Shown: one piece after another, positions 41,888-50,568 of the stretch | Position numbering within the stretch: the stretch's first letter is position 1 | Layout: every line of letters begins with the position of its first letter | Assembly: GCF_016623465.1 (NCBI RefSeq) | Contig: NZ_JAEDAJ010000004.1 | Location: 186,001 to 250,000 of the forward strand | Source: Brachybacterium halotolerans | Lineage (GTDB): Bacteria > Actinomycetota > Actinomycetes > Actinomycetales > Dermabacteraceae | Length of the DNA stretch: 64,000 nucleotides | Direction: 5' to 3' | Position numbers and translations under genes: made by a program | Notes under the pieces: generated by a model | Told to the model about the DNA's origin: nothing | The model's input: the letters and a program-made list of their open reading frames with translations, nothing else | Database searches by the model: none

Positions 41888-42798
41888 TCGTGCTGCTGCT
41901 CGTGCTGGCCGGGGCGCTGCTGTGCGCGCCCGCCTCCGTGCTCCCGCTCGTCGCGGGCCGCTGGCAGGTCTGGCATCCGCGGCTCGCGCTCGGGCTGTGG
42001 CTCGGCGTCGGCGCGGCGGGCCTCGCGCTCGCGGCCGGCTCGGTCCTGGCCGCCGGCCTGCTCGTCGCCTTCGCAGGGCCGACGGGGGCCGCTTCGGTCT
42101 CCGCCTCGGCGCGTGCGCTCGCGCTCGCGCTGCTCGCGTGGATCGGGCTGGGCGGCGCCGGGGTGCTCGCCGCGATGGCGCTCGGAGGCCAGGGGCGGGG
42201 CGCATCGGACGAGGGCACCGCCGCCGATGCCGACGCCGCCGCCGAGGACGCCCTGCTCGACGCGGAGGGAGCCGGCGCCGCACGCCCCCTCGTGCATCGC
42301 TCCCCAGCCACCGTGCGCATGGCCTTCGACGCCGAGACCGGAGCGGTGCTCTACGAGGTCGACGACCCGCGCCTCATCGCCCACGCGATCGGCGGGCGCC
42401 ACCCCGAGATCACGGTGTCGCGACAGGCCCGCGAGGCGCTCACCGCCTGTGAGCTGCGCGGCGTGCTCGCCCACGAGGTCGCCCATCTGCGCGGCCGCCA
42501 TGCGGAGATGCGGCGGCTGTGCGCCTGGCACGCCGCGTGCCTGCCCCGGCGCTCCGCGCTGCGCCGCCTGCTGGTGGGGCGCGTGCACCTGCTCACCGAG
42601 CTCGCGGCCGACGATGCCGCCGCCCGCGCCGTCGGCGAGGGGCGTCTGCTCGCGGGACTGCGCGCCTCCCACGCCCTCGTGGCCTCGCCCGCACTGCTGG
42701 TGCGCGCCGAGCGCCTCGCCGCCCGCGGTGCGGAGGACCGTGTGACCTCGGCTCCAGCACCCCTCCCCGGCCCGGCCGGGAACGTCTACACGAAGTAG
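41884..42798 (+). CDS. M56 family membrane metalloprotease (BlaR1-like, no sensor domain)
   Basis: 304 residues. Three N-terminal hydrophobic helices precede a cytoplasmic gluzincin domain with His197-Glu-Val-Ala-His201 (LAHEVAHLRG) and the downstream Glu of TELAADDAA as third zinc ligand; further hydrophobic helices are weak. In BlaR1/MecR1 this protease cleaves the paired repressor after signal binding. The penicillin-binding sensor domain is absent, so the signal may be sensed in the membrane or directly. Start GTG overlaps the repressor stop. The gene ends inside the next promoter: the operator at 42785-42799 overlaps its last codons. Confidence 0.85.
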   Translation: MIVLLLVLAGALLCAPASVLPLVAGRWQVWHPRLALGLWLGVGAAGLALAAGSVLAAGLLVAFAGPTGAASVSASARALALALLAWIGLGGAGVLAAMALGGQGRGASDEGTAADADAAAEDALLDAEGAGAARPLVHRSPATVRMAFDAETGAVLYEVDDPRLIAHAIGGRHPEITVSRQAREALTACELRGVLAHEVAHLRGRHAEMRRLCAWHAACLPRRSALRRLLVGRVHLLTELAADDAAARAVGEGRLLAGLRASHALVASPALLVRAERLAARGAEDRVTSAPAPLPGPAGNVYTK

Positions 42799-42801
42799 AG
42801 T
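42785..42801 (+). promoter_or_regulatory. Copper-module operator and -10 box
   Basis: TCTAC (42785-42789) and GTAGA (42795-42799) form an inverted repeat with a 5-base spacer. It overlaps the -10 TAGAGT (42796-42801), which ends 7 bases before the GTG at 42809. The same TCTAC-N5-GTAGA arrangement occurs at 47092-47106. It is a good candidate site for the BlaI/CopY-type repressor. Confidence 0.6.
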
Positions 42802-42808
42802 TCTGGGC

Positions 42809-44731
42809 GTGAGAACCCGAGTCGTCGCGTGGATCGCCGTGGCGGTCGCGCTCGTGTGCGTGCCGCCGCTGATCGCCGACGCCGCGCTCGGCGAGCAGCT
42901 CTTCACCTCCATCCACCGGGAGTACCCGGGAGCGACCACCGCGATGGTCGCGGGGCTCATCGAGTCCGCCGCCGCCCTCGCGGGAGTGCTCACCCTGGGT
43001 TCCCTGGTCACGGTCGCCTTCCTGCACGGACGCACCCGCAGGACGGCGCGGCGCGTGCAGTCCGCGCCCGACCTCACCGCGCTGCTCGTCTCCTCGGTCA
43101 GCTGGTGCGCGCTCTCGCTCGCGAGCATCGTCGCGAGCGCCGCCGACACCAACGGCCTGGCGCTGTCGCGGGTGATCAACCCCGACACGATGCTGCGGGT
43201 GTACTCGTTCGGGTACATGCCGCGGGCCTGGACGGTCACCGCGGTCGCGGCGCTCGTCGTCGTCCTCACCGCGTTCCTCGCGACCCGCTGGGCGACCCTC
43301 CTGCTGGCCCTCTGGGCGGCCTGCATCGGCATCCTCGCGCCGGTCGTCGTCGGGCAGATCCTCGTCGGCCCGAACCACGACGTGGGCTCGGACGCCGGCA
43401 CCCTGCAGACCCTCGTGATCGGTCTGCTGCTCGCCCCGCTGCTGGTCGATGCGATCCTCGGCGCGACGGGCGCCCCGCGGACCGACCGCGGCCGCCTGCG
43501 CCTACTGGCGCGGATCGGCGTGCCCGCGGCGCTCGTGCTCGAGGTCTTCCTCTCCTGGTTCAAGCTCCAGGGCGCCGGCGCGCTCGGCACACCGACCGCG
43601 GCGCTCGAGGGGGTGCGGATCCTGCTGCTGCTCGCGATGGGCGCGCTGCTGCTGGTGCGGGGCTCGGGGACTCTCAGGGGCCGGCGCGTCGCGGCCCTCG
43701 GCGTGCTGCTGCTCGCGGTGCTCGGCGCCGGCGCGGCGATGCTGCGGATCCCGCCGCCGCAGTACTTCGTGCCCACCTCGATCCCCGAGGTGTTCATGGG
43801 CTACGAGGTGCCCGAGGCACCCTCGGCCGAGGTGCTGGTCTCCACCGGACGGCTGAACCTGCTGTTCAGCGTGCTCTCGCTCGGCATGATCGTGCTGTAC
43901 CTCGCGATGGTGGTCTCGCTGCGGCGCCGCGAGGATCGCTGGCCGCTCTCGCGCACGATCTTCTGGATCGCGGGCTGGCTGGTGGTGCTGCTCGCGACCA
44001 ACAGCGGGATCGGCCGCTACTCGGCGCCCGACTTCGGCGTGCACATGGCCGTGCACATGAGCCTGGGCATGCTGGCCCCGATCTTCCTGGTCCAGGGCGG
44101 GATCATCACGCTGATCCTGCGCGCCTCGGCCGCGCACGCGCGGACCGTCGGCATCCACGCCTGGGTCACGCAGGCGCTGAACTGGTCGGTGCTGCGGACC
44201 GTGTACCACCCGGCGCTGGTGTTCATCGTGTTCATCGGCAGCTACTACGGCCTGTACTTCTCGCCACTGTTCGGGCTGATGATGCGCTACCACTGGGCGC
44301 ACCAGCTGATGAACCTGCACTTCCTGCTCGTCGGCTACCTCTACTACAGCCTGATCATCGGCGTGGACCGGCCGCCGCGGCCGCTGCCGCACATCGGCCG
44401 CCTCGGCTACATCCTCGCGGCGATGCCGTTCCACGCCTTCTTCGGCGTCGCCATCATCTCGAGCTCCACGATCCTCGCGGAGACCTACTACACCTACCTC
44501 GATCTGCCGTGGGCGGACCTCGCCCACTCCCAGCAGGTCGCCGGGTCCGTGGCCTGGGCGGGCGGCGAGGTGCCGCTCGTGATCGCGATCATCGCGCTCG
44601 GCGTGCAGTGGGCCCGGCAGGACGACGTCGAGGCCAGGCGCCGCGACCGCCACATGGATCGCGGGCTCGACGACGAGTTCGACGCGTACAACGAGATGCT
44701 CAAGAAGCTCTCGGACAGGAAGGGCAGCTGA
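42809..44731 (+). CDS. CopD - CtaG (caa3_CtaG) fusion, copper import / cytochrome oxidase assembly
   Basis: 640 residues with roughly 15-16 membrane helices. The first 300 or so are a CopD-type copper-resistance domain. The last 300 are caa3_CtaG, with the conserved HMAVHMSLGMLAPIFLVQGG, YHWAHQLMNLHFLLVGYLYY and FHAFFGVAI segments rich in His and Met for copper handling. Fusions of this type occur in actinobacteria and supply copper for cytochrome c oxidase maturation. The start is GTG with -10 and operator directly upstream, so it is leaderless and controllable by the upstream repressor. Its stop shares one base with the ATPase start (TGATG). Confidence 0.9.
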   Translation: MRTRVVAWIAVAVALVCVPPLIADAALGEQLFTSIHREYPGATTAMVAGLIESAAALAGVLTLGSLVTVAFLHGRTRRTARRVQSAPDLTALLVSSVSWCALSLASIVASAADTNGLALSRVINPDTMLRVYSFGYMPRAWTVTAVAALVVVLTAFLATRWATLLLALWAACIGILAPVVVGQILVGPNHDVGSDAGTLQTLVIGLLLAPLLVDAILGATGAPRTDRGRLRLLARIGVPAALVLEVFLSWFKLQGAGALGTPTAALEGVRILLLLAMGALLLVRGSGTLRGRRVAALGVLLLAVLGAGAAMLRIPPPQYFVPTSIPEVFMGYEVPEAPSAEVLVSTGRLNLLFSVLSLGMIVLYLAMVVSLRRREDRWPLSRTIFWIAGWLVVLLATNSGIGRYSAPDFGVHMAVHMSLGMLAPIFLVQGGIITLILRASAAHARTVGIHAWVTQALNWSVLRTVYHPALVFIVFIGSYYGLYFSPLFGLMMRYHWAHQLMNLHFLLVGYLYYSLIIGVDRPPRPLPHIGRLGYILAAMPFHAFFGVAIISSSTILAETYYTYLDLPWADLAHSQQVAGSVAWAGGEVPLVIAIIALGVQWARQDDVEARRRDRHMDRGLDDEFDAYNEMLKKLSDRKGS

Positions 44732-47043
44732 TGACCCGCTCCGCGACCGTCCCCGCCCCCACCGCTCCCGGCCCGATCGATCCGGCCGAGCGCTGGAGCT
44801 TCGACGTCTCGGGGATGACCTGCGCGGCGTGCGCGAACCGCATCGAGCGCAAGCTCAACAAGGCCGACGGCATCTCCGCGACGGTGAACTACGCGACCGA
44901 GCGCGCGCTGGTCACCGGCATCGAGGCTCCGGACGAGGCGATCACGCTGATCCGCGCCGCGGGCTACGACGCCGCCGTGCACGACGAGGCCGACGACACC
45001 TGGTCCCGCCGCGCGACGGAGATGCGCATCACCTCGCTGCGGCGCCGGCTGATCGCGGCCGCGCTGCTGACGATCCCGCTGATGGACGTCTCGCTCGTGC
45101 TCGCCCTGGTGCCGCAGTGGCGGTTCCCGGGCTGGGAGCTGCTGTGCGTGCTGCTCGCGATCCCCGTGGTCACCTGGGCCGCCTGGCCCTTCCACCGGAT
45201 GACGCTGCGGAATCTGCGCCACGGCGCGGTCTCCATGGACACCCTGGTCTCGATCGGGATCGCGGTGTCCTTCGGCTGGGCGATCGTCTCGATGCTCGTG
45301 GGCCTCGAGCCGCAGGACGGCTTCTGGCTCGGCTTCGGGCGCGCACCGGCAGGGGCCGACGCCCTCTACCTCGACGTCGCGGCCGGGATGACCACCTTCC
45401 AGCTGGCCGGGCGCTACTTCGAGTCCCGCAGCCGCCGCCGCGCGGGCGACGTCCTGGGGGCGCTCACCGCGCTGGGGGCGAGCGAGGCGCGCGTGCGTCG
45501 CGACGGCGCCGAGTCCATGGTCGCGATCGATCAGCTGCGCCGCGGCGACCTGCTCGTGGTGCGTCCCGGCGAGACCGTCCCGGCCGACGGGGAGATCGTG
45601 GAGGGCTCGGCCGCGATCGACACGGGGGCCATGACCGGCGAGTCCGTGCTGCGCACGTCCGGGATCGGCGACGAGGTCGTGGGCGGCACCGTCTCGACCG
45701 ACGGGCTGCTGGTGGTGCGGGCGACGGGCGTCGGCGCGCACACGCAGCTCGCGCAGATGGCCGCGATCGCCGAGCAGGCGCAGGTCCGCAAGGCCGACGT
45801 GCAGCGCGCCGTGGATGCCGTGGTGCGCGTGTTCGTGCCGGTCGTGCTCGTGCTCAGCGTGCTCGTCGCCGGCGTCTGGCTGCTGCTGGGCGCGAACACC
45901 GCGACCGCGGTCTCGAACGCGATCAGCGTGCTCATCATCGCCTGCCCGTGCGCGCTCGGCCTCGCGACCCCCACCGCGCTGATGGTGGGCGTGGGCCGCG
46001 GCGCCGTGCTCGGCATCCTGGTCAAGGGCCAGGACGCCCTCGAGGCGAGCGGCACGGTGACCACCGTCGTCCTGGACAAGACCGGCACCCTGACCGCGGG
46101 CGCCCCGAGCGTCGAGCGGGTGGTGGTGACGGGCGGGGCGAGCGCCGCGCAGGTGCTGCGCTGGGCGTCGGCCGCCGAGTCCTCCTCCGAGCACGCCGTG
46201 GCCACGGCCATCCGCGAGCACGCGGCGAGCCGCGTGGCCGACGTCCCCGAGGCCCGCGACTTCCACGTCACCCCCGGGCTGGGCGTCGAGGCCGAGATCG
46301 AGGACGCGCAGGTGGCCGTCGGCAGCCCCGCGCACATGGAGAGCCTCGGCGTCGCCGTCCCCGCGGACCTCGCGGCGACGGTGCGCGAGGCGGAGGCCTC
46401 CGGGCGCTCGGCGGTGCTCGTCGCCCGCGAGAGCGGGGCCGTCGGCGCGATCGTGCTGGCGGACGAGATCAAGCCCGACGCGCGCGGTGCGATCGCCGCC
46501 CTCCACGAGGCGGGCCTGCGCACCGTGCTGCTGACCGGCGACTCCGAGGCCGCCGCCCGGCGCGCGGCCGCGGACCTCGGCATCGACGACGTGCGCGCGG
46601 GCGTCCTGCCCACGGGCAAGGCCGCCGCGATCGAGGAGCTGCGCGCCGAGGGCCACTCGGTGGCGATGGTCGGCGACGGCATCAACGACGCCGCGGCGCT
46701 GGCCGCGGCCGACCTGGGGCTGGGCATGGTGACCGGTACCGATGTCGCCCTGAAGTCCTCGGACATCATCCTGGTGCGCGAGGACCTCTTCGCCGTGATC
46801 GACGCGATCGCGCTCTCCCGCGCCACCAACCGCACCATCCGCACGAACCTCGTGTGGGCCTTCGGCTACAACGTGGCGGCGATCCCGATCGCGGCGATCG
46901 GCCTGCTGAACCCGCTCATCGCTGCGGGCGCGATGTCGCTGTCCTCGGTGTTCGTCGTGCACAACTCGCTGCGCCTGCAGAACTTCCGCTCGCGCCGGCC
47001 GCGCTCGGGCCACTCGGGGCGCTCCGGGCGCTCCGGGCGCTGA
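44731..47043 (+). CDS. copA: Cu(I)-translocating P1B-type ATPase
   Basis: 770 residues. One N-terminal heavy-metal domain has GMTCAAC (Cys31/Cys34). The membrane motif is Cys405-Pro-Cys407 (ACPCALGL), the phosphorylated residue Asp449 (DKTGT), the P1B HP-type motif SSEHAVA and the hinge GDGIND. The last helices carry YN (GYNVAAIP) and MSLSS, the signature of Cu+-specific P1B-1 pumps. It exports cytosolic Cu(I) at the expense of ATP. It is translationally coupled to the CopD-CtaG gene, so copper export and oxidase copper delivery share one transcript. The C-terminus ends with a short SGR repeat encoded by repeated GC-rich units. Confidence 0.95.
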   Translation: MTRSATVPAPTAPGPIDPAERWSFDVSGMTCAACANRIERKLNKADGISATVNYATERALVTGIEAPDEAITLIRAAGYDAAVHDEADDTWSRRATEMRITSLRRRLIAAALLTIPLMDVSLVLALVPQWRFPGWELLCVLLAIPVVTWAAWPFHRMTLRNLRHGAVSMDTLVSIGIAVSFGWAIVSMLVGLEPQDGFWLGFGRAPAGADALYLDVAAGMTTFQLAGRYFESRSRRRAGDVLGALTALGASEARVRRDGAESMVAIDQLRRGDLLVVRPGETVPADGEIVEGSAAIDTGAMTGESVLRTSGIGDEVVGGTVSTDGLLVVRATGVGAHTQLAQMAAIAEQAQVRKADVQRAVDAVVRVFVPVVLVLSVLVAGVWLLLGANTATAVSNAISVLIIACPCALGLATPTALMVGVGRGAVLGILVKGQDALEASGTVTTVVLDKTGTLTAGAPSVERVVVTGGASAAQVLRWASAAESSSEHAVATAIREHAASRVADVPEARDFHVTPGLGVEAEIEDAQVAVGSPAHMESLGVAVPADLAATVREAEASGRSAVLVARESGAVGAIVLADEIKPDARGAIAALHEAGLRTVLLTGDSEAAARRAAADLGIDDVRAGVLPTGKAAAIEELRAEGHSVAMVGDGINDAAALAAADLGLGMVTGTDVALKSSDIILVREDLFAVIDAIALSRATNRTIRTNLVWAFGYNVAAIPIAAIGLLNPLIAAGAMSLSSVFVVHNSLRLQNFRSRRPRSGHSGRSGRSGR

Positions 47044-47083
47044 GCGCGCCGCCGGTCGATTTGCGGCCCCCGTCGGCCGGCCC

Positions 47084-47106
47084 TAGAGTTCTCTACAGAA
47101 CGTAGA
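47084..47106 (+). promoter_or_regulatory. Second copper-module operator and -10 box
   Basis: TAGAGT (47084-47089) is the -10. TCTAC (47092-47096) and GTAGA (47102-47106) form an inverted repeat with a 5-base spacer at the transcription start. GTTCT/AGAAC within the same stretch (47088-47101) gives a second overlapping dyad. The arrangement matches the operator at 42785-42799. Confidence 0.6.
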
Positions 47107-47126
47107 ACTAGGACGGGCGGAGCGGG

Positions 47127-47684
47127 ATGCACGGGACGATCGGGGCGGTGGCGCTCAGCGCCGTGTTCGCCGTGCTCGGCGTCCATGCCCTCGTGCGCGC
47201 GGCGCGCCATCGCGCCCGGCCCGTCGACCTCGTGGGCGACCTGCTGCACGTGCTCATGTGCGCGGTCATGGTCGCCATGTCCTGGTCCTGGTGGAACGCG
47301 CTCCCGGCGCTCCCCCAGGTCATCCTGTTCGCCGTCGCGACCGCGTGGTTCGCCCTGCTCGCCCTGGTGCAGCTCGCCGAGGGCCGCACGGAGGCGAGCG
47401 TCCACGGCCCGCTGCACCAGGGCCAGCACGCGGTGATGATGCTGGCGATGGTCTGGATGGTGGTGACCATGTCGGCCGATCCCGCCTCGAGCACCCACTC
47501 CATGACCATGCTGCCGACCGGCGCAGGCCTGCTGGGCGTGGCCTTCACGGGCGCGCTGGCGGTCTCCGGCCTGCTGCAGCTGGCGGAGGCGCACGAGTCG
47601 ACCGGCCCGCGCGCGGGCCTGCGGATGATGGCCGCGATGGACCTCGCCATGGCCCTGGCCTGTTGGCTCATGCTGCTGCACTGA
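47127..47684 (+). CDS. DUF5134 family membrane protein
   Basis: 185 residues with about five hydrophobic helices and many Met and His residues on the membrane faces (HVLMCAVMVAMSWSWW, HQGQHAVMMLAMVWMVVTM, HSMTML), the DUF5134 pattern. Its place in the copper module and its Met/His content suggest copper binding or transport, but no function has been established for the family that I can cite. It has its own promoter with the shared operator. It is followed by ycnI after 65 bases. Confidence 0.78.
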   Translation: MHGTIGAVALSAVFAVLGVHALVRAARHRARPVDLVGDLLHVLMCAVMVAMSWSWWNALPALPQVILFAVATAWFALLALVQLAEGRTEASVHGPLHQGQHAVMMLAMVWMVVTMSADPASSTHSMTMLPTGAGLLGVAFTGALAVSGLLQLAEAHESTGPRAGLRMMAAMDLAMALACWLMLLH

Positions 47685-47749
47685 TCGACCCATCCGATCC
47701 CCGTCCGATTCCGAATCCCTGCCGCCCCCCCCCCACCACGAGGACAGCC

Positions 47750-48448
47750 ATGACCGCGAACACCGCACGCCGACTCCCCTTCCGCGCAGCTCTCGGCCTC
47801 GCCGCCGCAGGGCTCGCCTTCGCCGTGCCCGCGGCCGCGCAGGCGCACGTCACCGCGAGCGCCGCGGACACGACCGCCGGCGCCTACACCGTGGTCACCT
47901 TCAGCGTCCCGCACGGCTGCGACGGATCGGCCACCACGAAGGTCGCCATCGACCTGCCCGAGGGGGTCGACGAGGTCACGCCCACGCGCAACCCGTACTA
48001 CGACGTCTCGACGAAGCGCGAGAAGCTCGCCGACCCCGAGACCGACGCCGACGGCAACGAGGTCACCGAGCGCGACGCCCAGGTCGTGTACACGGCGAAG
48101 ACTCCGCTGCCCGACGGCGAGCGCGACAGCTTCGAGCTCTCCCTGCAGATCCCCGAGGACGCCGCGGGCACCACGCTCACCTTCCCCACCACCCAGACCT
48201 GCGAGAAGGGCGAGACCGCGTGGACGCAGGTGCCGAAGAAGGGACAGAGCGAGGACGACCTGGAGTCCCCGGCGCCCACCGTCGCCGTCGCGGCCTCCGA
48301 TGAGTCCTCCACCGCGACCGCCGTCGCCCAGCCCCAGGCCTCGCGCGACGGGACCACCACCGCGCTCGTCGTCAGCAGCCTCGTGATCGGCGCGCTCGGG
48401 CTGCTGTGCGGCGCGGCGGCGCTGATCACCGTGCGCAGGAGGCGCTGA
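47750..48448 (+). CDS. YcnI family (DUF1775) copper-binding protein
   Basis: 232 residues: a Sec signal peptide with cleavage after AQA-32, which would leave His33 as the mature N-terminus (HVTASAADTTAG), the DUF1775/YcnI beta-sandwich to about residue 165, a Ser/Thr/Ala linker and a C-terminal membrane anchor followed by RRRR-type residues. In B. subtilis YcnI the N-terminal His and a Trp bind Cu(II) as a monohistidine brace; the N-terminal His is preserved here. It sits on the outer face of the membrane. GAGGA precedes the ATG. A run of ten C residues (47725-47734) lies in the leader. Confidence 0.9.
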   Translation: MTANTARRLPFRAALGLAAAGLAFAVPAAAQAHVTASAADTTAGAYTVVTFSVPHGCDGSATTKVAIDLPEGVDEVTPTRNPYYDVSTKREKLADPETDADGNEVTERDAQVVYTAKTPLPDGERDSFELSLQIPEDAAGTTLTFPTTQTCEKGETAWTQVPKKGQSEDDLESPAPTVAVAASDESSTATAVAQPQASRDGTTTALVVSSLVIGALGLLCGAAALITVRRRR

Positions 48449-48455
48449 CCCCGTC

Positions 48456-49922
48456 GTGACGCACCTCCGGATCCCCGCACTGCGGGTGCTGCTCGGGAGC
48501 ATCCTCGGCGTGCTCCTGATGCTCGGCGGAGCGGCTCCCGCGCTCGCCCACGCCCAGCTGGAGTCGAGCAGCCCCGCCGACCGGACCGTCCTCGAGCACG
48601 CCCCCGCCTCGGCGACCCTCACCTTCGACGAGCACGTGCGGCCGATCGACGGAGAGACCCGCCTGACCCGCCCCGACGGCACCTCCACGACCCTCGAGGC
48701 GCACTCGCGCGACGACGACGTGCTCGCCGCGCTGCCCTCGGACCTCGCCGACGGCAGCTATGTGCTCACCTATCGGGTGGTCTCGGCCGACGGGCATCCG
48801 GTGACGGGGACCCTCGACTTCTCCGTCGGCGCTCCCTCCACGATCCCTGCCGCGCCGTCCGCCGGCTCCGACTCCGGTGCCGACGCCGGCTCCGGCTCCG
48901 GCACCCATACCGCGGCGCACGAGGAACCGGGGGCGGGGGCGTCCACGCTGGTCCCGGTCCTCACCGTGGCCGAGTACCTCTCGCTGCTGGTGATGGCGGG
49001 CATGCTGCTGTGTTCCGTGCTCGTGGCGCGCGGCGCGGCGGCCCGGGCCGTGATGGCCTCGCCCCGGGCGACGAGGGCCCTGCGGGTGCTCGCGCTGGTG
49101 GCCGCCGCGGCGGCCGTCCTCCTCGTCCCCGTGACCGCCGCCGAGGCCGCCGGCTGGACGCGCATGGGCGCGGGGCTGTCCGCACCTCCCGTCGTCGGAG
49201 CCGGCGCCGTGGTCCTCGGGGCCGCCCTGGTGATCGGGGCGGGCGGGGCGCGCAGGCCCGCGCTCTCCGTGCCGGGCGCGCTGCTGGCCCTGGTCGCCCC
49301 GGTGCTCGTCGGCCATTCGGCGTCCATCGCACCGCGTCCCCTGATGCTCGTCGCCGATGTCGCCCACCTGCTCGCCGGCGCCGTGTGGTCCGGCGGGCTG
49401 CTCGCGGCGATCGCGATGCTCACGGTGCTGCACCGGCACTCGACGGCCGCGGAGGGCGTGGCCGTGGTGCGGCGGTTCTCCCTCGTGGCACTGGTCAGCG
49501 TGCTGGTGCTGGCGGCGAGCGGCACCACGATGGCGGTGCTGATCCTGGACGCGCCGTCGGCGCTGGTGACCTCGGCGTGGGGCCGCACTCTGCTCGTCAA
49601 GCTCTTGGTCGTCGCCGTCGCGGTGGGGTTGGCGGCGTGGAACCGCACCCGCCTGCTGCCCGCGATCGCCTCGGCCGACGCCCCCTGGGAGCGCCTGCTG
49701 CGGATCATGCGCCGCGAGGCCGCGCTGCTGCTGGGGGTGCTGGCCGTCACCGGCCTGCTCGTGAACCTCAGCCCTCACGTGCACTCGATGGAATCGATGA
49801 GCGGCCCGCGGCCGGGTGCCGTCGGCTCGGAGGAGCCCACCGGCTCGTGGCAGATCCCGACCGCCGCAGGTTCCGACGAGTCCGCCTCTCCGGTCGCACG
49901 GGCGGCGCTCGAGATCGCGTGA
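48456..49922 (+). CDS. CopC - CopD fusion protein, periplasmic-face copper binding and import
   Basis: 488 residues. A signal peptide ends at ALA-31, leaving His32 as the mature N-terminus (HAQLESSSPADR), the usual first Cu(II) ligand of CopC, and a second His lies in SADGHPVTGTLDF. After a Ser/Gly/His linker (about residues 125-160) come eight hydrophobic helices of CopD (ADVAHLLAGAVWSGGLLA, LLVKLLVVAVAVGLAAWNRTR). CopC binds extracellular copper and CopD moves it inward. It starts with GTG 7 bases after ycnI, completing a YcnI-CopC-CopD unit. The end runs into the promoter of sigK. Confidence 0.92.
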   Translation: MTHLRIPALRVLLGSILGVLLMLGGAAPALAHAQLESSSPADRTVLEHAPASATLTFDEHVRPIDGETRLTRPDGTSTTLEAHSRDDDVLAALPSDLADGSYVLTYRVVSADGHPVTGTLDFSVGAPSTIPAAPSAGSDSGADAGSGSGTHTAAHEEPGAGASTLVPVLTVAEYLSLLVMAGMLLCSVLVARGAAARAVMASPRATRALRVLALVAAAAAVLLVPVTAAEAAGWTRMGAGLSAPPVVGAGAVVLGAALVIGAGGARRPALSVPGALLALVAPVLVGHSASIAPRPLMLVADVAHLLAGAVWSGGLLAAIAMLTVLHRHSTAAEGVAVVRRFSLVALVSVLVLAASGTTMAVLILDAPSALVTSAWGRTLLVKLLVVAVAVGLAAWNRTRLLPAIASADAPWERLLRIMRREAALLLGVLAVTGLLVNLSPHVHSMESMSGPRPGAVGSEEPTGSWQIPTAAGSDESASPVARAALEIA

Positions 49923-49947
49923 TCGTCGGCGGCTGCCGCCTCACCCG

Positions 49948-49953
49948 TAGGAT
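49948..49953 (+). promoter_or_regulatory. -10 box of leaderless sigK gene
   Basis: TAGGAT ends 6 bases before the ATG at 49960; there is no ribosome binding site. The promoter does not resemble a SigK-type promoter, so basal expression seems to depend on the housekeeping sigma factor. Confidence 0.45.
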
Positions 49954-49959
49954 GGTCAG

Positions 49960-50568
49960 ATGACGATGTCCGAGGACGAGCCCGCCAGCCCGGCGACGGC
50001 ATCTCCGGATGTCCTGCGCGAACTCCTGCTCGCGGTCGCCGGTGGCGACGCGGAGGCGTTCCCCCGGCTCTACGACTCCACGAGCGCGCGGGTGTTCGGC
50101 CTCGTGCTGAGGGTTCTGAGGGACCGGGCGCAATCGGAGGAGGTCACCCAGGAGGTGTACCTCGAGGTGTTCCGTCAGGCATCGGGCTTCGACCCGTCGA
50201 GAGGATCGGCCCTGGCGTGGATCCTCACCATGGCGCACCGCCGCGCGGTGGACAGGGTGCGTGCATCACAATCGCAATCCGATCGCGATGTCGCCTACGA
50301 ATCACGATCGACAGTGGAGCTGTTCGACCCGACCAGCGAGACAGCTCTGGACGGCATCGAAGCGCGGCACGTGCGTGGCGCGCTCTCGCAGCTGTCGGAC
50401 AGACAGAGCGAGGCGATCCGCCTGGCCTATCTCGACGGACTCACCCAGTCCCAGGTCGCCAAGCACCTGGACATTCCGCTGGGAACGGCCAAGACCCGCA
50501 TCAGGGACGGACTGCTGGCCCTGCGACGGATCATGAGCGCGGAGTACACGAGGAAGGAGGAGGGATGA
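49960..50568 (+). CDS. sigK: ECF sigma factor, SigK family
   Basis: A 202-residue ECF sigma factor with region 2 (VFGLVLRVLRDRAQSEEVTQEVYLEVFRQA, then ALAWILTMAHRRAVDRVR) and region 4 (LSDRQSEAIRLAYLDGLTQSQVAKHL, then PLGTAKTRIRDGLLALR). Length and the partner gene place it in the SigK group. It is bound by the membrane anti-sigma factor encoded next (ATGA overlap) until released by proteolysis. In mycobacteria SigK drives secreted antigen genes; here the nearby sortase and CHRD genes are plausible targets (inference). Confidence 0.92.
   Translation: MTMSEDEPASPATASPDVLRELLLAVAGGDAEAFPRLYDSTSARVFGLVLRVLRDRAQSEEVTQEVYLEVFRQASGFDPSRGSALAWILTMAHRRAVDRVRASQSQSDRDVAYESRSTVELFDPTSETALDGIEARHVRGALSQLSDRQSEAIRLAYLDGLTQSQVAKHLDIPLGTAKTRIRDGLLALRRIMSAEYTRKEEG

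Noticed and set aside
42829..47043. One 1404-residue frame running through the CopD-CtaG and ATPase region
   Set aside because: Its first half is out of frame with the CopD-CtaG gene and is not protein-like; only the part from 44731 is the ATPase.
47725..47734. Run of ten C residues before the ycnI gene as a phase-variation tract
   Set aside because: It lies upstream of the ribosome binding site and outside any coding frame, so slippage would not switch the protein; an effect on spacing is possible but unsupported.
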